From assembly GCA_033557465.1 (NCBI GenBank), contig CM066033.1, positions 1,246,525,523 to 1,246,589,522 of the forward strand: a DNA stretch of 64,000 bases, given 5' to 3'. Each line of letters opens with the position of its first letter. Within the stretch, counting starts at the first letter, position 1. Source of the DNA: Ichthyophis bannanicus. Taxonomy: Eukaryota; Chordata; Amphibia; Gymnophiona; Ichthyophiidae. Position numbers and translations under genes: made by a program. Positions 33,400 to 44,282 of this stretch are shown piece after piece. The notes under the pieces are model-generated. The model did no database searches. It had not been told where the DNA came from and saw only the letters and a list, made by a program, of their open reading frames with translations.

Positions 33400-35620
33400 A
33401 AGGTCCCCCAGTGTCTGTCAGTAGTGGGCAGCAGATACCATCTCCTTTTCCTCAAATTCAAACCAACCCTTCAGCTTGTCTAGGACCTTCTTTCTGAGCC
33501 CCACCCCCTCCAAGGATCCCACATGATGTTGCAGTTGTAGGTGCGCAAAATAATGCCTCCTGGGGAGCCAATATGTATCACGGAATTCCAGAAATGACAG
33601 CAGTTTGCTCTCCCCATCCACAACCTGTCTCACCTGGGTTAGTCCCATGAGCCCCATACTCGGAACGGTTGAGAATCCAAACTAGGAGCGAAGGTCACAT
33701 TACCTTACAATGGCAGTTGACGCATCACTCCTGAGGAGAACCCCCATAGCCCACAAAGTGCTTTCCACCCCCCTCTCACCACTTTGACTAGGACACTATC
33801 CCTAACATGGGCTGACGACAGCTTCCTTTCTGAGAAGGGAATATGAGGCCACCAGAGCAGACTCCACAGCCCATGGTGTGAAAACAAACTGCCCCCCCCA
33901 GCTAGTCACAAACATGTCACACAATACACACAAGATTGTAATGGGTCAAATCCGGCAGCCCCACACCCCCTTTGTTCCAAGGCCCCTGTAGCCTCTCCTG
34001 TGCCAGGCGGGGCTTCTTTCTGCCCCAAAGAAAGACCTTCAGGACCCACCCTAGCGCGCGAATATCCTGCCTAAACACTTTCAGAGAAAACTGTTGCAAA
34101 ACATAAAAAATCTTCGGGAACACCATTTTGTAATCTGCTACCCGGCCCAGAAGAGAGGGGAAGCGGGGCTCAGTCAATCAATTTATCCCAAACCCAGAGA
34201 AGTAGAGGTGGGACATTAAATTGATAGAGCCACCAAAGATTTGCTGGCAACCAGATTCCCAGATATTTAAAGTGATCATTGGCCCACTGTAGAGGGAAGG
34301 GCCCCCTCCACGCACCAGTTAGACTCCCCAGTACATCCAGGGCCTTGGACATAGACATGTTCAGCTGTGGGCCCGCCAGAGCCCCAAAGCTCTCAACCTT
34401 TGTCTTCCATAGTCACAATGTGCTGCCCCAAGTCTTGGAGAGCCGCGACATATTGAGATCCCTGATTCTTGCACAAGCACTGAGCCAAAGTCTTCCCTGT
34501 TTTATCACTGTATTGATAGAGCTGGAAATGGTAGTAGATCAGAGACTTCTTTTCCCACTGGTGCATTATGGTATTGAGAGCCACCTGCGTAGCCAGCAAC
34601 TGGGCCTTTGTTGGCCTGCGTCAGCTGCCATACCAGCAGCTGTTGATTCCCTACAAACTACTTCTCGAGTCGACGTATCCACATGGCCATGTTCCACCTG
34701 CGCTTTGCAGCGTAAGAGATATCACCTCGCCAAACTACCTTGGAGGATTCCCAAAATAGCTCTGGACTGTCCTTATGTCCCCCATTGTGGAAGAGATAAT
34801 CCCCCCACGGTCCTTTGTATATTTCTGAAAGCCCTCATCGTGGTAGAGATCGAGTGGGAACCGCCAGAGCCGACCTGGAGGCTGAGTATCTACCCAGGCC
34901 CAGTCCATCCAAATAGGTGCATGGTCAGAGATCTCATACGGACCAATCACAGCCTCTTCAATTGCCCCAAAGACAAACTCTAACAAGAAAAGACAGTTCA
35001 ACAGCTCACTAGTACCATGGACCCTAGACAAGTGGGTGAAATCCCAGTCCTGTGGGTATAGCACCTGCCATACACTTACCAACTGGCACTGCTTTACAAA
35101 ATGTTGCAAATGCCGGGACGTGGGTGCCATCCCAGCCCAAAATCCCCCAGAGGTATCCAAATGGGTTCAGCAACCCATTTCAGTCACCTTAAACAATCAA
35201 TAGGTGGTCAGGGAATCTCTCAATGTCTGCTGCCAGCCCCACAAAGAAACTGGGATCTGTCACATTGGGCGTGTATACACTCTCAAAAACCACATTCCAT
35301 CGTTGCAGTCCCCCCCCCCCCCGACCAAAACATATCTACCAGCTGGGTCCATGATTTCCTGAGTCAACTGAAACCTAATCCCACTACGCACCGAAAGAGC
35401 CACACCCTCCCCCCCCCCTTTTTTCCATTCATGGCAGTGCAAAACACTTGCCCAACCTGACCCTCCTGTAGTTTATCAAGTACCATTTTAGATTGGTGTG
35501 TTTTCTGCAACATAATAACATCCCCCCGATAATGCTGCAAGGCCCGTAAGATCTTCTGCTGTTTTTATAGGGCTGCCCAGCCCACAAACATTCCAAGAGA
35601 GGACTCTCAGCCCGGGTCAA
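33400..35620 (-). pseudogene. L1-2 ORF2 remnants: endonuclease and RT C-terminus, palm deleted
   Basis: Endonuclease pieces: GGEGVALSVRSGIRFQLTQE, a segment with HFVKQCQLVSVWQVLYPQDW and EISDHAPIWMDW (the His block). The linker reads ALNTIMHQWEKKSLIYYHFQ and CLCKNQGSQYVAALQDLGQH. Immediately after that comes FKYLGIWLPANL, which belongs far downstream near the RT thumb, so the A-D palm motifs with FADD are absent. C-terminal pieces: GRKKPRLAQERLQGPWNKGG and LTQVRQVVDGESKLLSF. The result is catalytically dead. Confidence 0.8.
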
Positions 35621-35629
35621 CCTGAAAAA

Positions 35630-36260
35630 GACACTCTATAGGCCGCAAAACCAACTGTCCCAATCTAGGGAGGTTCCCTCCCCCCTGCCCGCCTAGAGAC
35701 CTCTGCATTTCCTCGCCACAAACTTGAGTGTTGACTACCAAGACCCATTCCTGCCTATCATCCTCTGGTAGTTCCTGTCCCCCATCCCCTCCCCTCCCCT
35801 CCCCCCGCCATCCTCTCCCTCCCTCCGCCATCCTCCTTCTCAGTAATATCTCCTCCATACCTCCCATTTAGTGATCATGTTATCAATGTAGGTCCTCCAC
35901 CAATTCTCCCTCCCACCAACCAGTCACTGCACCCTGCTCCATCCCCCATATCAGTAACCCCAAGCCCTAACCCACTCCTATGACACTCCACAGGGCCCTT
36001 GATCCAGCCTATGTACAATCATTCCGTCCTACCCTATGATACCCAGCATCACACACACATTCAGCCACCACAACGCAAAAAGCCCAATAATCCCCCCTGT
36101 CCCTGCCCAGCATACATTCACTCAATCACTCACACCAGACAACCAACCTCTGCAGAGGTGAAGCAAAATGCACAGCTCCACAGATCCTATCCCCAGTCCA
36201 TCAGCGCAATTACCCTGCACTTGGGAGGCCAAGGGAGTCCAAATGACTACACTCTAGTGT
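35630..36260. other. L1-2 inter-ORF or UTR sequence, C- and A-rich
   Basis: Pyrimidine-rich with CCTCCC and CACACAC words. No domain recognised; assigned to L1-2 by position between ORF1 and ORF2. Confidence 0.4.
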
Positions 36261-36268
36261 CCATGAGG

Positions 36269-36830
36269 TTACCCTCTGTAGTGCCCAATGGGGAAGATCA
36301 GCCACCCTCCAAGTAGTTCAGAGAGGCAGTGTGCTAACAGCCAAATCCCTGGCCATGCTGGAGCAGAGGCTTTACCACTCAGACCCTGCAGATCGTGAGT
36401 CCTGAAGAGAGTCCACAAAAAGGGCCACTTCAGTAAAGACTTGCACAGCCCCATTATGCACCACTCGCAGCCGAGCAGGGTAGTGTAGAGTAAAATGAAC
36501 TTTTGCTGCAGAGTGTCTGTTGCACACTGGACTAAAGGCCTTCTGCTGTTGCGCCAGCTGCAAGGAGTAGTCCTGAAAAATCAGTGTCTGTGCTCCTTGG
36601 TGCATGGGGGAAGACTCTGGGTCTTAGCTGCCCAAAGGACCTTGTCCTTTTGCATATAGTTGAGAAAGGGAGCGATCACCACCCTAGGGTGGGCTCCTTC
36701 CTCTGCGTGCTCCTAGATGGTGGGCACACTCAGTTGCCACAGGTCCACAATCTAAGCACAGATCCAGTGTTGACGATAACGAAGTCTGCAAGAACCCTTT
36801 AAGTTCCCCTTCTTTCACTGTTTCTGGGAT
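36269..36830 (-). pseudogene. L1-2 ORF1 remnant (C-terminal domain)
   Basis: Minus-strand TLIFQDYSLQLAQQQKAFSP, FTLHYPARLRVVHNGAVQVF and a following ALFVDSLQD match the L1 ORF1 C-terminal domain. Frames shift upstream of it. Confidence 0.75.
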
Positions 36831-37160
36831 GCCCACAAAACGTAGATTGTTCTTCTGCTTCTATTTTCTAGATCCTCCAGTTCCTCCTGCTGCTGTGTCA
36901 CGCAGTTCATTTAATGCCCGCTCTGTGCTTCCTGCCTCATCCTCCACGGCTCCAACCGGTTCTCTGCTTCCCCCAAATGCTTGCCAAAGCTTTCCATGGC
37001 CTGTGAAACGCCCTCCGATTTTACAAAAATGTGGTCATAAAAATGGCTTTTAATGGGATGGATTTAGGGCAGGAAACAAAGTTAGGAGCTTAGTACTGAT
37101 TTTCAGCATTGGGATTATAAATCTAGGTAAATGAATGACAGGCCTAAATTTATAAAGATG

Positions 37161-37504
37161 GGGGGATATTCAGTGGTGGGCTTAACGCCGTGAACAACCC
37201 AGGGTCCTATTTGGCCACTGGCATTGAATATCCAGCTTGTCCAGCTAGCAGTTTTTCAGTGCAGTCAGCGGAGATATTCAGCTGCTGCTCAGACTGTAAA
37301 AGTGGATGACGTTAGGACAGCCATTTAGCTGGTTTAGGATAAGCAGTTAGTGCTGAATATGGCCACTAGCCAGTTATCCTTGGGTGCTGCTTCCATTCTT
37401 CCCCTGGAACGCCCCGATTATAGCAGGCTAGCGTTGTGCCGCTTAGTGACTGAAACTGGGGATAATCAGCAGCACTAACTGAATTATTGCTACTGAATAT
37501 CTCC
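37161..37504. mobile_element. Possible non-autonomous DNA element with short TIRs
   Basis: Starts GGGGATATTCAGTGG and ends CTACTGAATATCTCC, which pair as inverted ends of about 13 bp with few mismatches. Internal GGAGATATTCAGCTGC near 37269 repeats the motif. About 344 bp, non-coding, ending some 335 bp before the MYO6 exon. No clear target duplication, so the call is tentative. Confidence 0.45.
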
Positions 37505-37812
37505 GTAAATGGCAGGTCCACAAACTGCCTAAATCCCTTAGAATATCCCTACCATAATTGTTAAGCTCCTAAATTAAGATGGAATTTCAGCTGAAAGCAT
37601 AAGGCTCCCAAGTGCGGCTGAAAATAGGGTACAAATTTAGGAGCCTAACTTAGAAACTACAATTTAGGAGCTCAGCTATTTTTTAATATTGGGCTCTAAA
37701 TTATTAGTAATGCAGAAATGAGTCTGTAATTTAATTGGGCAGGGTAGTGATGGTGCCTTTGATATTGAAAGATACTAATTGTTTATGGCCTCCATTACTG
37801 AGCTGTATTGCT
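37505..37812 (+). other. MYO6 intron directly upstream of the exon
   Basis: No repeat recognised; ordinary AT-rich intron sequence. Confidence 0.5.
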
Positions 37813-37840
37813 ATAACATACTTCTCAAACCCTTCTTTAG
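37813..37840 (+). promoter_or_regulatory. MYO6 3' splice site with polypyrimidine tract
   Basis: Sequence immediately before the exon is rich in C and T and ends in CTTCTTTAG. A plausible branch point (CTATAAC) lies about 28 bases upstream. The acceptor fits the reading frame by leaving 2 nt of a split Gly codon. Confidence 0.8.
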
Positions 37841-37985
37841 GTGGATGCACCCTGAAGAACAAATCTAGTCAGTCGCTGGAGTCCTGTGCCCAGCTGCTAG
37901 GGCTGGATCAGGACGATTTGCGTGTCAGCTTAACCTCCAGAGTTATGCTTACAACAGCAGGGGGCACTAAAGGCACAGTTATCAA
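37841..37985 (+). CDS. MYO6: Myosin VI (MYO6) internal motor-domain exon
   Basis: Host gene exon, the only one seen in the window. It encodes 47 whole codons flanked by split codons (2 nt at the start completing a Gly, 2 nt at the end opening a Lys). The peptide reads [15 protein letters not shown], then [16 protein letters not shown] and [15 protein letters not shown], which matches the myosin VI motor head; the LTT-rich stretch after DLRVSL is not shared with myosins II or V. Upstream is a pyrimidine-rich tract ending CTTTAG, downstream GTAAGC, so this is a spliced exon and not a retrocopy. Myosin VI is the actin motor that walks toward minus ends and works in endocytosis, Golgi and hair-cell stereocilia. 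The frame is open and every change from the remembered vertebrate protein is conservative, so it looks functional. Neighbouring motor exons are not in the window. The donor lies only about 410 bp from DIRS copy D3. Confidence 0.93.
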
Positions 37986-37991
37986 GTAAGC
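37986..37991 (+). promoter_or_regulatory. MYO6 5' splice donor GTAAGC
   Basis: Donor directly after ...GTTATCAA. It splits the Lys codon after two bases, consistent with the following Val-Pro-Leu-Lys of myosin VI being in the next exon, which is outside this window. Confidence 0.85.
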
Positions 37992-38395
37992 TCATAAATG
38001 TTTTTTCTCTCACTGCGATGAGGAAGCAAAGAGCAAATATATTTCCTTTAAAGAAAATTAATCTGAATGGACTTTTGTTGTATAACTTGTGTTTTAACCT
38101 TCGTTCTTTTTTTATTGCAATTCTTATAAGAAATGTTTGGGACTCTGCTTATTGCCTTACTTTTCAGGAATATAAAACAACAAAATTAACCACCTTCACC
38201 CACTCTGTAAGCTATTTTGTTGCATGTTTAACTTGGGTGAAAATTTTATAACAATGTGTATATAAAAAGCATTTGCATTTCTCAAATTTTTTTTATAAAG
38301 GCTTAAAATAGACTCCCAAAATAATCACCAATAGTGCACAACTGCTCTCGCACAAAGTTACTCCTGCTCCAAGCAGCTGCAGCTTTCTGCATGTA
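37992..38395 (+). other. MYO6 intron directly downstream of the exon
   Basis: AT-rich intron sequence up to the D3 left end; no second exon present. Confidence 0.55.
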
Positions 38396-38791
38396 ATCTC
38401 CAGGAACAAGCAGGAATGTAGTCTTCACATATGGGTATCGTCGGTACCAACGGAGCACGCGCAGGAGCGCTCCCCAGTGTCCAATAGGAAAGCTTTTGGG
38501 AGCATCCCACAGCGCCTGCGTGCTACCTTCCCGCCTTTCCCAACTGTCCCTCTCCAGTTCTTCGTTTTCCGTGGAGCCGACAAGTCGCACATCCTGTCAC
38601 CACAGAAAAAATTCCCCCCTTCTTTTTTGTGGTCGCGTCTGCCTTCCTTCGACGCTACACCGGTACCGCCGGTGGTTCTTTCTTTTTTTTAAAAAAAAAC
38701 CAAAAAACTTTCTTTCTGGAGTCTTTCCAGTAATTTTCTCCTCAGGTGCCACGCGCCATTTTGGGCACTAGGCCCAACTTTTTCCTTCAGA

Positions 38792-40917
38792 ATGGAAAAA
38801 CCCGCTTCGGGTTTTAAAAAGTGTTCTAAGTGTGGTGGTACCATCTCCCTCACCGGCACCCATGAGTGGGGCCTCAAATGTTTAGGTTCTGACCACTCTA
38901 TTTCAGAGTGTGTTGCCTGTGGGGTGATGTCAAAGAGGGGCCGGCAAAACCGAGCTGCTAAATTTAGCACCCTTTTTCCCTGCGATGCAGCGTCTGTGGC
39001 ATCGATGTCTTCCAGGGCTTTGTCTTCCTCCCATGGATCTCAGGTAACTAAACATAAATCTAGCCGGTCCTCAAAGGGTAGATCTCCTTCTAAACATCGA
39101 GATGCCTCTGGCATTGCCCTTGAGGGACTTTCACCGGCAAAATTTCCCCGGCAGGAGGCTTCGGCTTCCAAAGCACTAACGGGGCTCCAGGATGTTCTCT
39201 AGGCTTCAACCTCGGCAGAACTACTGTTGCCATGCTCTGGGGTTCTGGCCGCTTCATCCGGCACCGATACCCAAGCATCGGCAGCGTCAGTAGACCAGAG
39301 ATTCTTGGCTATTGAATGCAGTCTGGCAGCTCTTCTCACGGCCTCGATGCCCCTGAAACCGCTTCAGACAATTCAACCGGTACCGGCACCGACTGCATCG
39401 ACATTGGCAGGTATTCTACCGGGACCGAGTCATACATCTCTATCCAGCATCGACAAGTCGGCACCAGACCACTCCGATGCCGACTTCGATCGGTACCGGT
39501 ACCGTGCCTTGCACGATCACCCGGATCGGAGATACTTTCAATCCTCGGATGAGTCTGAAAGCTCTGCCGATACCAGAGTACTTCTTCCTGAGGATTCCTC
39601 TTCTCCTCAGTGTAGGATGTCTCCACCAGAGGATATGTCCTTTCAGGATTTTATCCGAGATATGGCCCGAGATCTTTCCATCACAGTGGCTCCTAAAAAA
39701 GAGCTTAGGGCAAAGGAATTGGAAATCCTGCAATACCCTAAAGCTCCCAAGGAGGCAGCTATCTTACCTATTCATGAGATCTTGCATGATCTTATGTTAA
39801 GGATGTGGGAAACACCTCTGACCACATCTCCTCACTCTCGAAGACTCGACACCATATATCGAGTTCCTCCTTGTCCTGGGTTTCAGAAGACTCAATTACC
39901 ACACCATTCCATGCTGGTGGAATCAGCCATGAGACGGATGAAGAGTGGAAAAAGGCATGCATCTAATCCTCCAGGACGTGATTGTAGGACTCTTGACGCC
40001 TTTGAATGTCGATCCTTCCAGGCTTCCATGCTTTCTGCTAGGATCAATTCCTATATCTTGTATATGGGAATGTTCCTTAAAGAGGTCACAGGAGATTTAG
40101 AGCTTATGAGTCCCCTCCTTCCTGATGATAAATGGCAAGATTATCTCACTCTTGTCAAACATGCTCAGGATGTTTTCAAGTTTGTGAATCGTGCAGCCTT
40201 TGACTGCTTTGAATGCATAAGCAGAGCCTCTGCCATTGCCATAGGTGCACGTAGGATTGCCTGGCTCCAGGCATCTGACTTGGAAATTTGGGTACAGGAC
40301 AAACTAGGGAATATACCTTGCACAGGAGAGAATCTCTTTGGCAAGAATTGGCAGGAAAAAGCTAATGAGATAGATGCTGACAATGTCACTTTGGATAGAT
40401 TGTCTAAATCTACAGCTGATCCTGCGAGGAAAAGATCCTCTAAGAAACCATTCTTCAGCAAGAAGAAAGTTTTATCCCACAACCTTGGCAAAGAAAGACA
40501 AAAGCAGCTAAGCCTCAACCAGCTCAGCAGATTCAGCCTCCACAGGGGCTTTGACCCCTATCTAGAGAACTTTGTCTTCCTGACCCTGAACGGCCCAGAA
40601 CCCTCCACCATCCCAGGAAGATTGTCATTTTGCCCCCAGATATGGGATCAGATAACATCAGAAAATTGGACTCTGACTATTGTAAGAGAGGGGTACAAGC
40701 TTCATTTCCTCAGCATGCCCCCTCCTACAATGGTAAGACAGTTCAATTCTCAGACCTCCCTCAATGACCGGTTAGGTCAAGAGGTCACTGTGGTCCTTGC
40801 TCAAGGGGCAATAGAAGAGGTACCCATTCCCCAACGGGGTGCAGGGTTTTACTCTCCCTATTCCTTATTCCAAAGAAAACAGGACGACATAGACCCATTT
40901 TGGACCTCAGAGAATTG
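38792..40917 (+). pseudogene. D3 gag and start of RT, one nonsense codon and a frameshift
   Basis: ATG at 38792 gives MEKPASGFKKCSKCGG with full zinc-binding spacing C-x2-C-x15-C-x4-H-x4-C-x2-C (to SECVACG), then basic KRGRQNRAAK. A TAG near 39200 replaces a GAG in D1 (Glu to stop). The same frame is then open to 40917: LPEDSSSPQ, YPKAPKEAAILPIHEILHD, SARINSYILYMGMFLKEVTG, LQASDLEIWVQDKLGNIPC. About 75 bp of the Gln-rich tail seen in D1 are missing near 40470. The frame is lost near 40865, where one T is missing compared with D1. Confidence 0.88.
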
Positions 40918-42376
40918 AACAAATTCCTGTTCAAAGAGAAGTTCACAATGATTCCTCTAGGAAATCTGCTGCCATACCTTCAGAGTCAGGATTGGCTTTG
41001 TTCTCTAGATCTCAAGGATGAGTACACTCATGTTCTCATCCATCCAACTCATCAAAAGTTCCTTCGCTTTCTGTTTCAAGGGGAGCACTACCAATACAAG
41101 GATCTTCCTTTTGGCTTGGCCTCTGCACCGAGGGTGTTCACAAAATGCATGGCTGTGGTGGCGGCATTTCTCGGCACCCTGGGAATATTTGTCTTCCCTT
41201 ACTTAGACTACTGGCTCATTAGAGTCCCTTCAGAGCCAGAGCCCAGGGTTGCTCTGTCTCGCACAATGCACATCCTTCAGTATTTGGGACTGTCATAAAC
41301 ATCCTAAAATCCAACCTTGCTCCCACTCAATCCCTAGAGTTTATAGGAGCTCTGCTGGATACCAGACAGACAAGGGCCTTCCTTCCACAGCCCCGCTGCT
41401 TTTTCATTGTGCAGTTAGCTTCCCAAGCAGTGCTAAAACCTCACCTCACTGCTCAGGAAATGTTACAATTGCTAGGCTGCATGGCATCCACCTTGCATGT
41501 GGTTCTTTATGTTCGCCTCCATATGAGGGCAGCCCAGTGGACTTTATCCACTCAGTGGACTCCGGCGTCAGGTTGCCTGTCAGACAAAATAGCAAACTCA
41601 GATCGCCTTATTTTGTCCCTCCAATGGTGGTAGTCACCCCAAAACCTTTTGGTGGGGTCTCCTTTTCAGCAACCACCACCCCAAGCCACTCTAACAACAG
41701 AAGCTTCACAGGTGGGTTGGGGAGCCCACCTGCAAGGCTTCTCTACCCAGGGTTCCTGGACTCCACAGGAAGCCTATCTCCACATCAATCTCCTGGAACT
41801 CAGAGCAATCTTCCTTGCTCTTCGAGTATTCCACACCCAGCTCAGCTACAGGACAGTCCTAGTTCAAACGGAAAATCAAGTAGCCATGTTCTATGTGAAC
41901 AAGCAGGACGGAACAGACTCTCTGTTGCTCTGCAATGAAGCTTTGCGACTATGGGCCCTCGCCAGAGAGCATCAGATTCATCTCCTTGCAGTGTATCTTC
42001 CAGGCATTCTAAACTCCTGGGCAGACAGACTCAGTCGAGTTCTGCTTCCACACGAATGGTCTCTCCATGCAGACCAGGTGGCCAAAACTTTCCAAATTTG
42101 GGGAACCCCGGACATAGACCTCTTTGCAAGTCCGCTGAATTCCAAACTTCCCTGGTTCTGTTCCAGAATTCTGGCTCAGTGTTGTCAGGCCCATGATGCT
42201 TTCCTCCTCCATTGGGGTCAGGACTTCCTGTATGCCTTTCCACCCATTTCCCTAATTCCCAAAACCCTGTTCAAGCTTCAGAGAGACAGAGGTCATATGA
42301 TTCTCATAACTCCACGTTGGCCACGACAAATGTGGTACCCTCTGCTCCTACATCTCTCTCAAACTCTGCCTCTGTA
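40880..42376 (+). pseudogene. D3 DIRS reverse transcriptase and RNase H, active-site mutant
   Basis: RT blocks LRELNKFLFKEKFTMIPLG, LDLKDEYTHVLIHP (DAY in D1), LPFGLASAPRVFTKC and the active site as YLDYWLI, where D1 has YLDDWLI: the second catalytic Asp is Tyr. A frameshift near 41297 and stops near 41632 follow. The RNase H at 41649-42376 is open and complete: EASQVGWGAHLQGF (first Asp is Glu here), LLELRAIFLALRVF, VQTENQVAMFYVNK (Asp to Glu), and the C-terminal part LNSWADRLSRVLLPHEWSLH with DIDLFASPLNSKLPWF that is deleted in D1. Confidence 0.88.
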
Positions 42377-42489
42377 GTTAGGATCTGCTCCAGATCTCCT
42401 TTCTCAAAAGGACGGGATGCTGTGGCATCCCAATCCCCAGTCTCTGCATCTCAGGGCTCGGTTGCTGAAAGCCTAGGACTTCACGGTCT

Positions 42490-43793
42490 TAACCTTTCCC
42501 AGCAGGTAAAGGATATTCTTTATGCTTCCAGGAAGCCTTCCACAAGACGCTCTTATGCATTTAAGTGGAAAAGGTTTACCATATGGTTCTCGCAGAAGGG
42601 TCTTAACCCTCTTGTGATACCTCTGGAATCATTACTGGAGTATCTCCTTTATCAAATGCAGGGCTTAAGACCAATTCAGTGAGAGCTCATTTGAGTGCTA
42701 TTGCAGCTTCTTTCAAGCCTCTAAATGGACAACCTATTTCCTCTCATCCTCTCATAGCGAGATTTATGAGAGGCCTTCTTTTAACTAAACCTCCCATTAA
42801 GCCACCACTGGTGGCATGGGACTTAAATCTGGTTCTTGGCAGCTCATGAAACCGCCCTTTGAACCATTAGCCACTACCTCTTTGAAATTCCTTTCCTGGA
42901 AGGTCATCTTTCTTATTGCAATCACATCAGCACGTCGCATCAGTGAATTGCAAGCGTTGGTGGCTGATCGTCCTTATACAAGTTTCCATCATCGGAGGGA
43001 GGAGTGGCCTAGTGGTTGGGGCAAGGTACTACAGGCCGGAAGGTTGGTGGTTCAAATCCCACTAGAGGACAGCAACCTTGGGCCGGAAGGACTGGGGTTT
43101 CTAGTCCCACAGGTGCTCCTTGTGGTCTTGAGCAAGCCACTTAACCCTCCATTGCCATGTGCCCTGTAAGTATTAGTGTATGTGTCTCATATCCCCTTGT
43201 GCTAAATGTATCCCCCAACCGCTTTGACCCAGTGAAAAGTGGGATATAAATGCAGCTAAATAAAATAAAAATAAATAAATCATGATAAGGTAGTCCTTAG
43301 GACTCATCCACACTTTATGCCAAAGGTGGTGTCACCTTTTCATTTAAACACAGCGGTTTACCACCTTGTATTCTTTCCAAGGCCTCACGCCTCAAATGCA
43401 GAAAGGAATCTTCACACTTTGGACTGTAAATGAGCTTTGGCCTTTTACTTGCAAAGGACACAGCAACATAGAAAGTCCTCTCAACTCTTTTTTGCTTTTG
43501 ATCCTAGTCATTTGGGACTTCCAGTCTCCAAAAGAACACTGTCCAGCTGGATTGCACAGTGTATATGCCTATGAGAGTAAAAACCTTCCTCTTGAAGGCC
43601 ATGTCACAGCTCACAATGTGAGAGCCATGGCAGCCTCTATGGCTCATCTTCACTCTGTGTCTATCGACGACATCTGTCGAGCAGCTACTTGGGCTTCGGT
43701 TCATACCTTCACAGCCCATTACTGCTTAGACAAGGACTCCCGCGGGGATGCCTTGTTTGGTCAGGCTGTTCTTCCACACCTGTTCCAAACTTA
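42490..43793 (+). pseudogene. D3 tyrosine recombinase, interrupted by a SINE
   Basis: LNLSQQVKDILYASRKPSTR and KWKRFTIWFSQKGLNPLVIP begin the core-binding part; a short change near 42650 shifts the frame. SARRISELQALVADRPYTSF carries the box A Arg. The SINE follows at 42993. Then EGHVTAHNVRAMAASMAHLH (H-x-x-R) and ATWASVHTFTAHYCLDKDSR (Tyr) end near 43793. Between SINE and box B about 20 bp (around 43565) are missing relative to D1. Confidence 0.87.
42993..43278 (+). repeat. tRNA-derived SINE (duplicated B-box family) inside D3
   Basis: AGTGGCCTAGTGGTTGGGGC (A box), GGTGGTTCAAATCCCACTAG (B box), a second GGCCGGAAGG...TAGTCCCACAGG segment, core GAGCAAGCCACTTAACCCTC, then a tail ending GTGGGATATAAATGCAGCT and AAATAAAT. 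Flanked by ATCAT on both sides; D1 has the empty site at 22993-23003. Confidence 0.88.
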
Positions 43794-43923
43794 ATCAACT
43801 CCTACCCCCCATCCCTGGTAGGATGCCAGAGATGCCAGAGATCCATGTGGGGAAGTGGAGCCCTTTTACAAGGGCACACAACTTATGGGGCGTTCTCCCT
43901 GGCATTTGCAGCTAGGGAGTCCC

Positions 43924-44022
43924 CATATGTGAAGACTACATTCCTGTTTGTTCCTGGATATAGTATAGTTACTCACCTGTAACAGGTGATCTCCAGGAAC
44001 AGCAGGAATTTAGTCTGCACAA
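43924..44022. repeat. D3 internal complementary region
   Basis: CATATGTGAAGACTACATTC through TTCCTGGATATA is the reverse complement of the D3 left end; GTATAGTTACTCACCTGTAA onward that of its right end. Confidence 0.9.
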
Positions 44023-44282
44023 CCCACCCACCTGCCCTAGGAGTTGTATCTCTCTCTCTCTTTCCCTCTCTCTTTTGTCTCAGCTTTAAACTCAACTGGA
44101 GAGGGACAGTTGGGAAAGGTGGGAAGGCAGCACGCAGGCACTGTGGGATCCTCCCAAAAGCTTTGCTATTGGACGCTGGGGAGCATTCCCGCGCGGGCTC
44201 CGTCGGTACCGATGATACCCATATGTGAAGACTAAATTCCTGCTGTTCCTGGAGATCACCTGATACAGGTGAATAACTATGC

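Larger units (their letters stand above)
32805..37035 (-). mobile_element. L1-group LINE (L1-2), minus strand, internally deleted
   Basis: 3' end at the left with an A-rich tail (read on the minus strand). Going right: ORF2 C-terminal parts (33400-34360), a jump to the endonuclease-RT linker (34390-34600), endonuclease (34735-35450), inter-ORF sequence rich in C and A (35450-36260) and ORF1 (36270-36830). The core of the RT palm is missing. The family differs from L1-1 in sequence. Confidence 0.8.
38396..44282 (+). mobile_element. DIRS tyrosine-recombinase retrotransposon, subfamily A, copy D3
   Basis: Left ITR 38396-38558, gag 38792-40560, RT-RNase H 40680-42376, recombinase 42490-43793, internal complementary region 43924-44022, right ITR 44095-44255 and right-end extension to 44282. 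It carries a SINE in the recombinase (42993-43278). It is more complete than D1 around the RNase H end, but its RT active site is mutated and gag has a nonsense codon. Same orientation as MYO6, in the intron right after the exon. Confidence 0.93.

Noticed and set aside
41249..41938. 229-codon open frame in D3
   Set aside because: Same shadow frame as in D1, out of phase with the RT-RNase H motifs.
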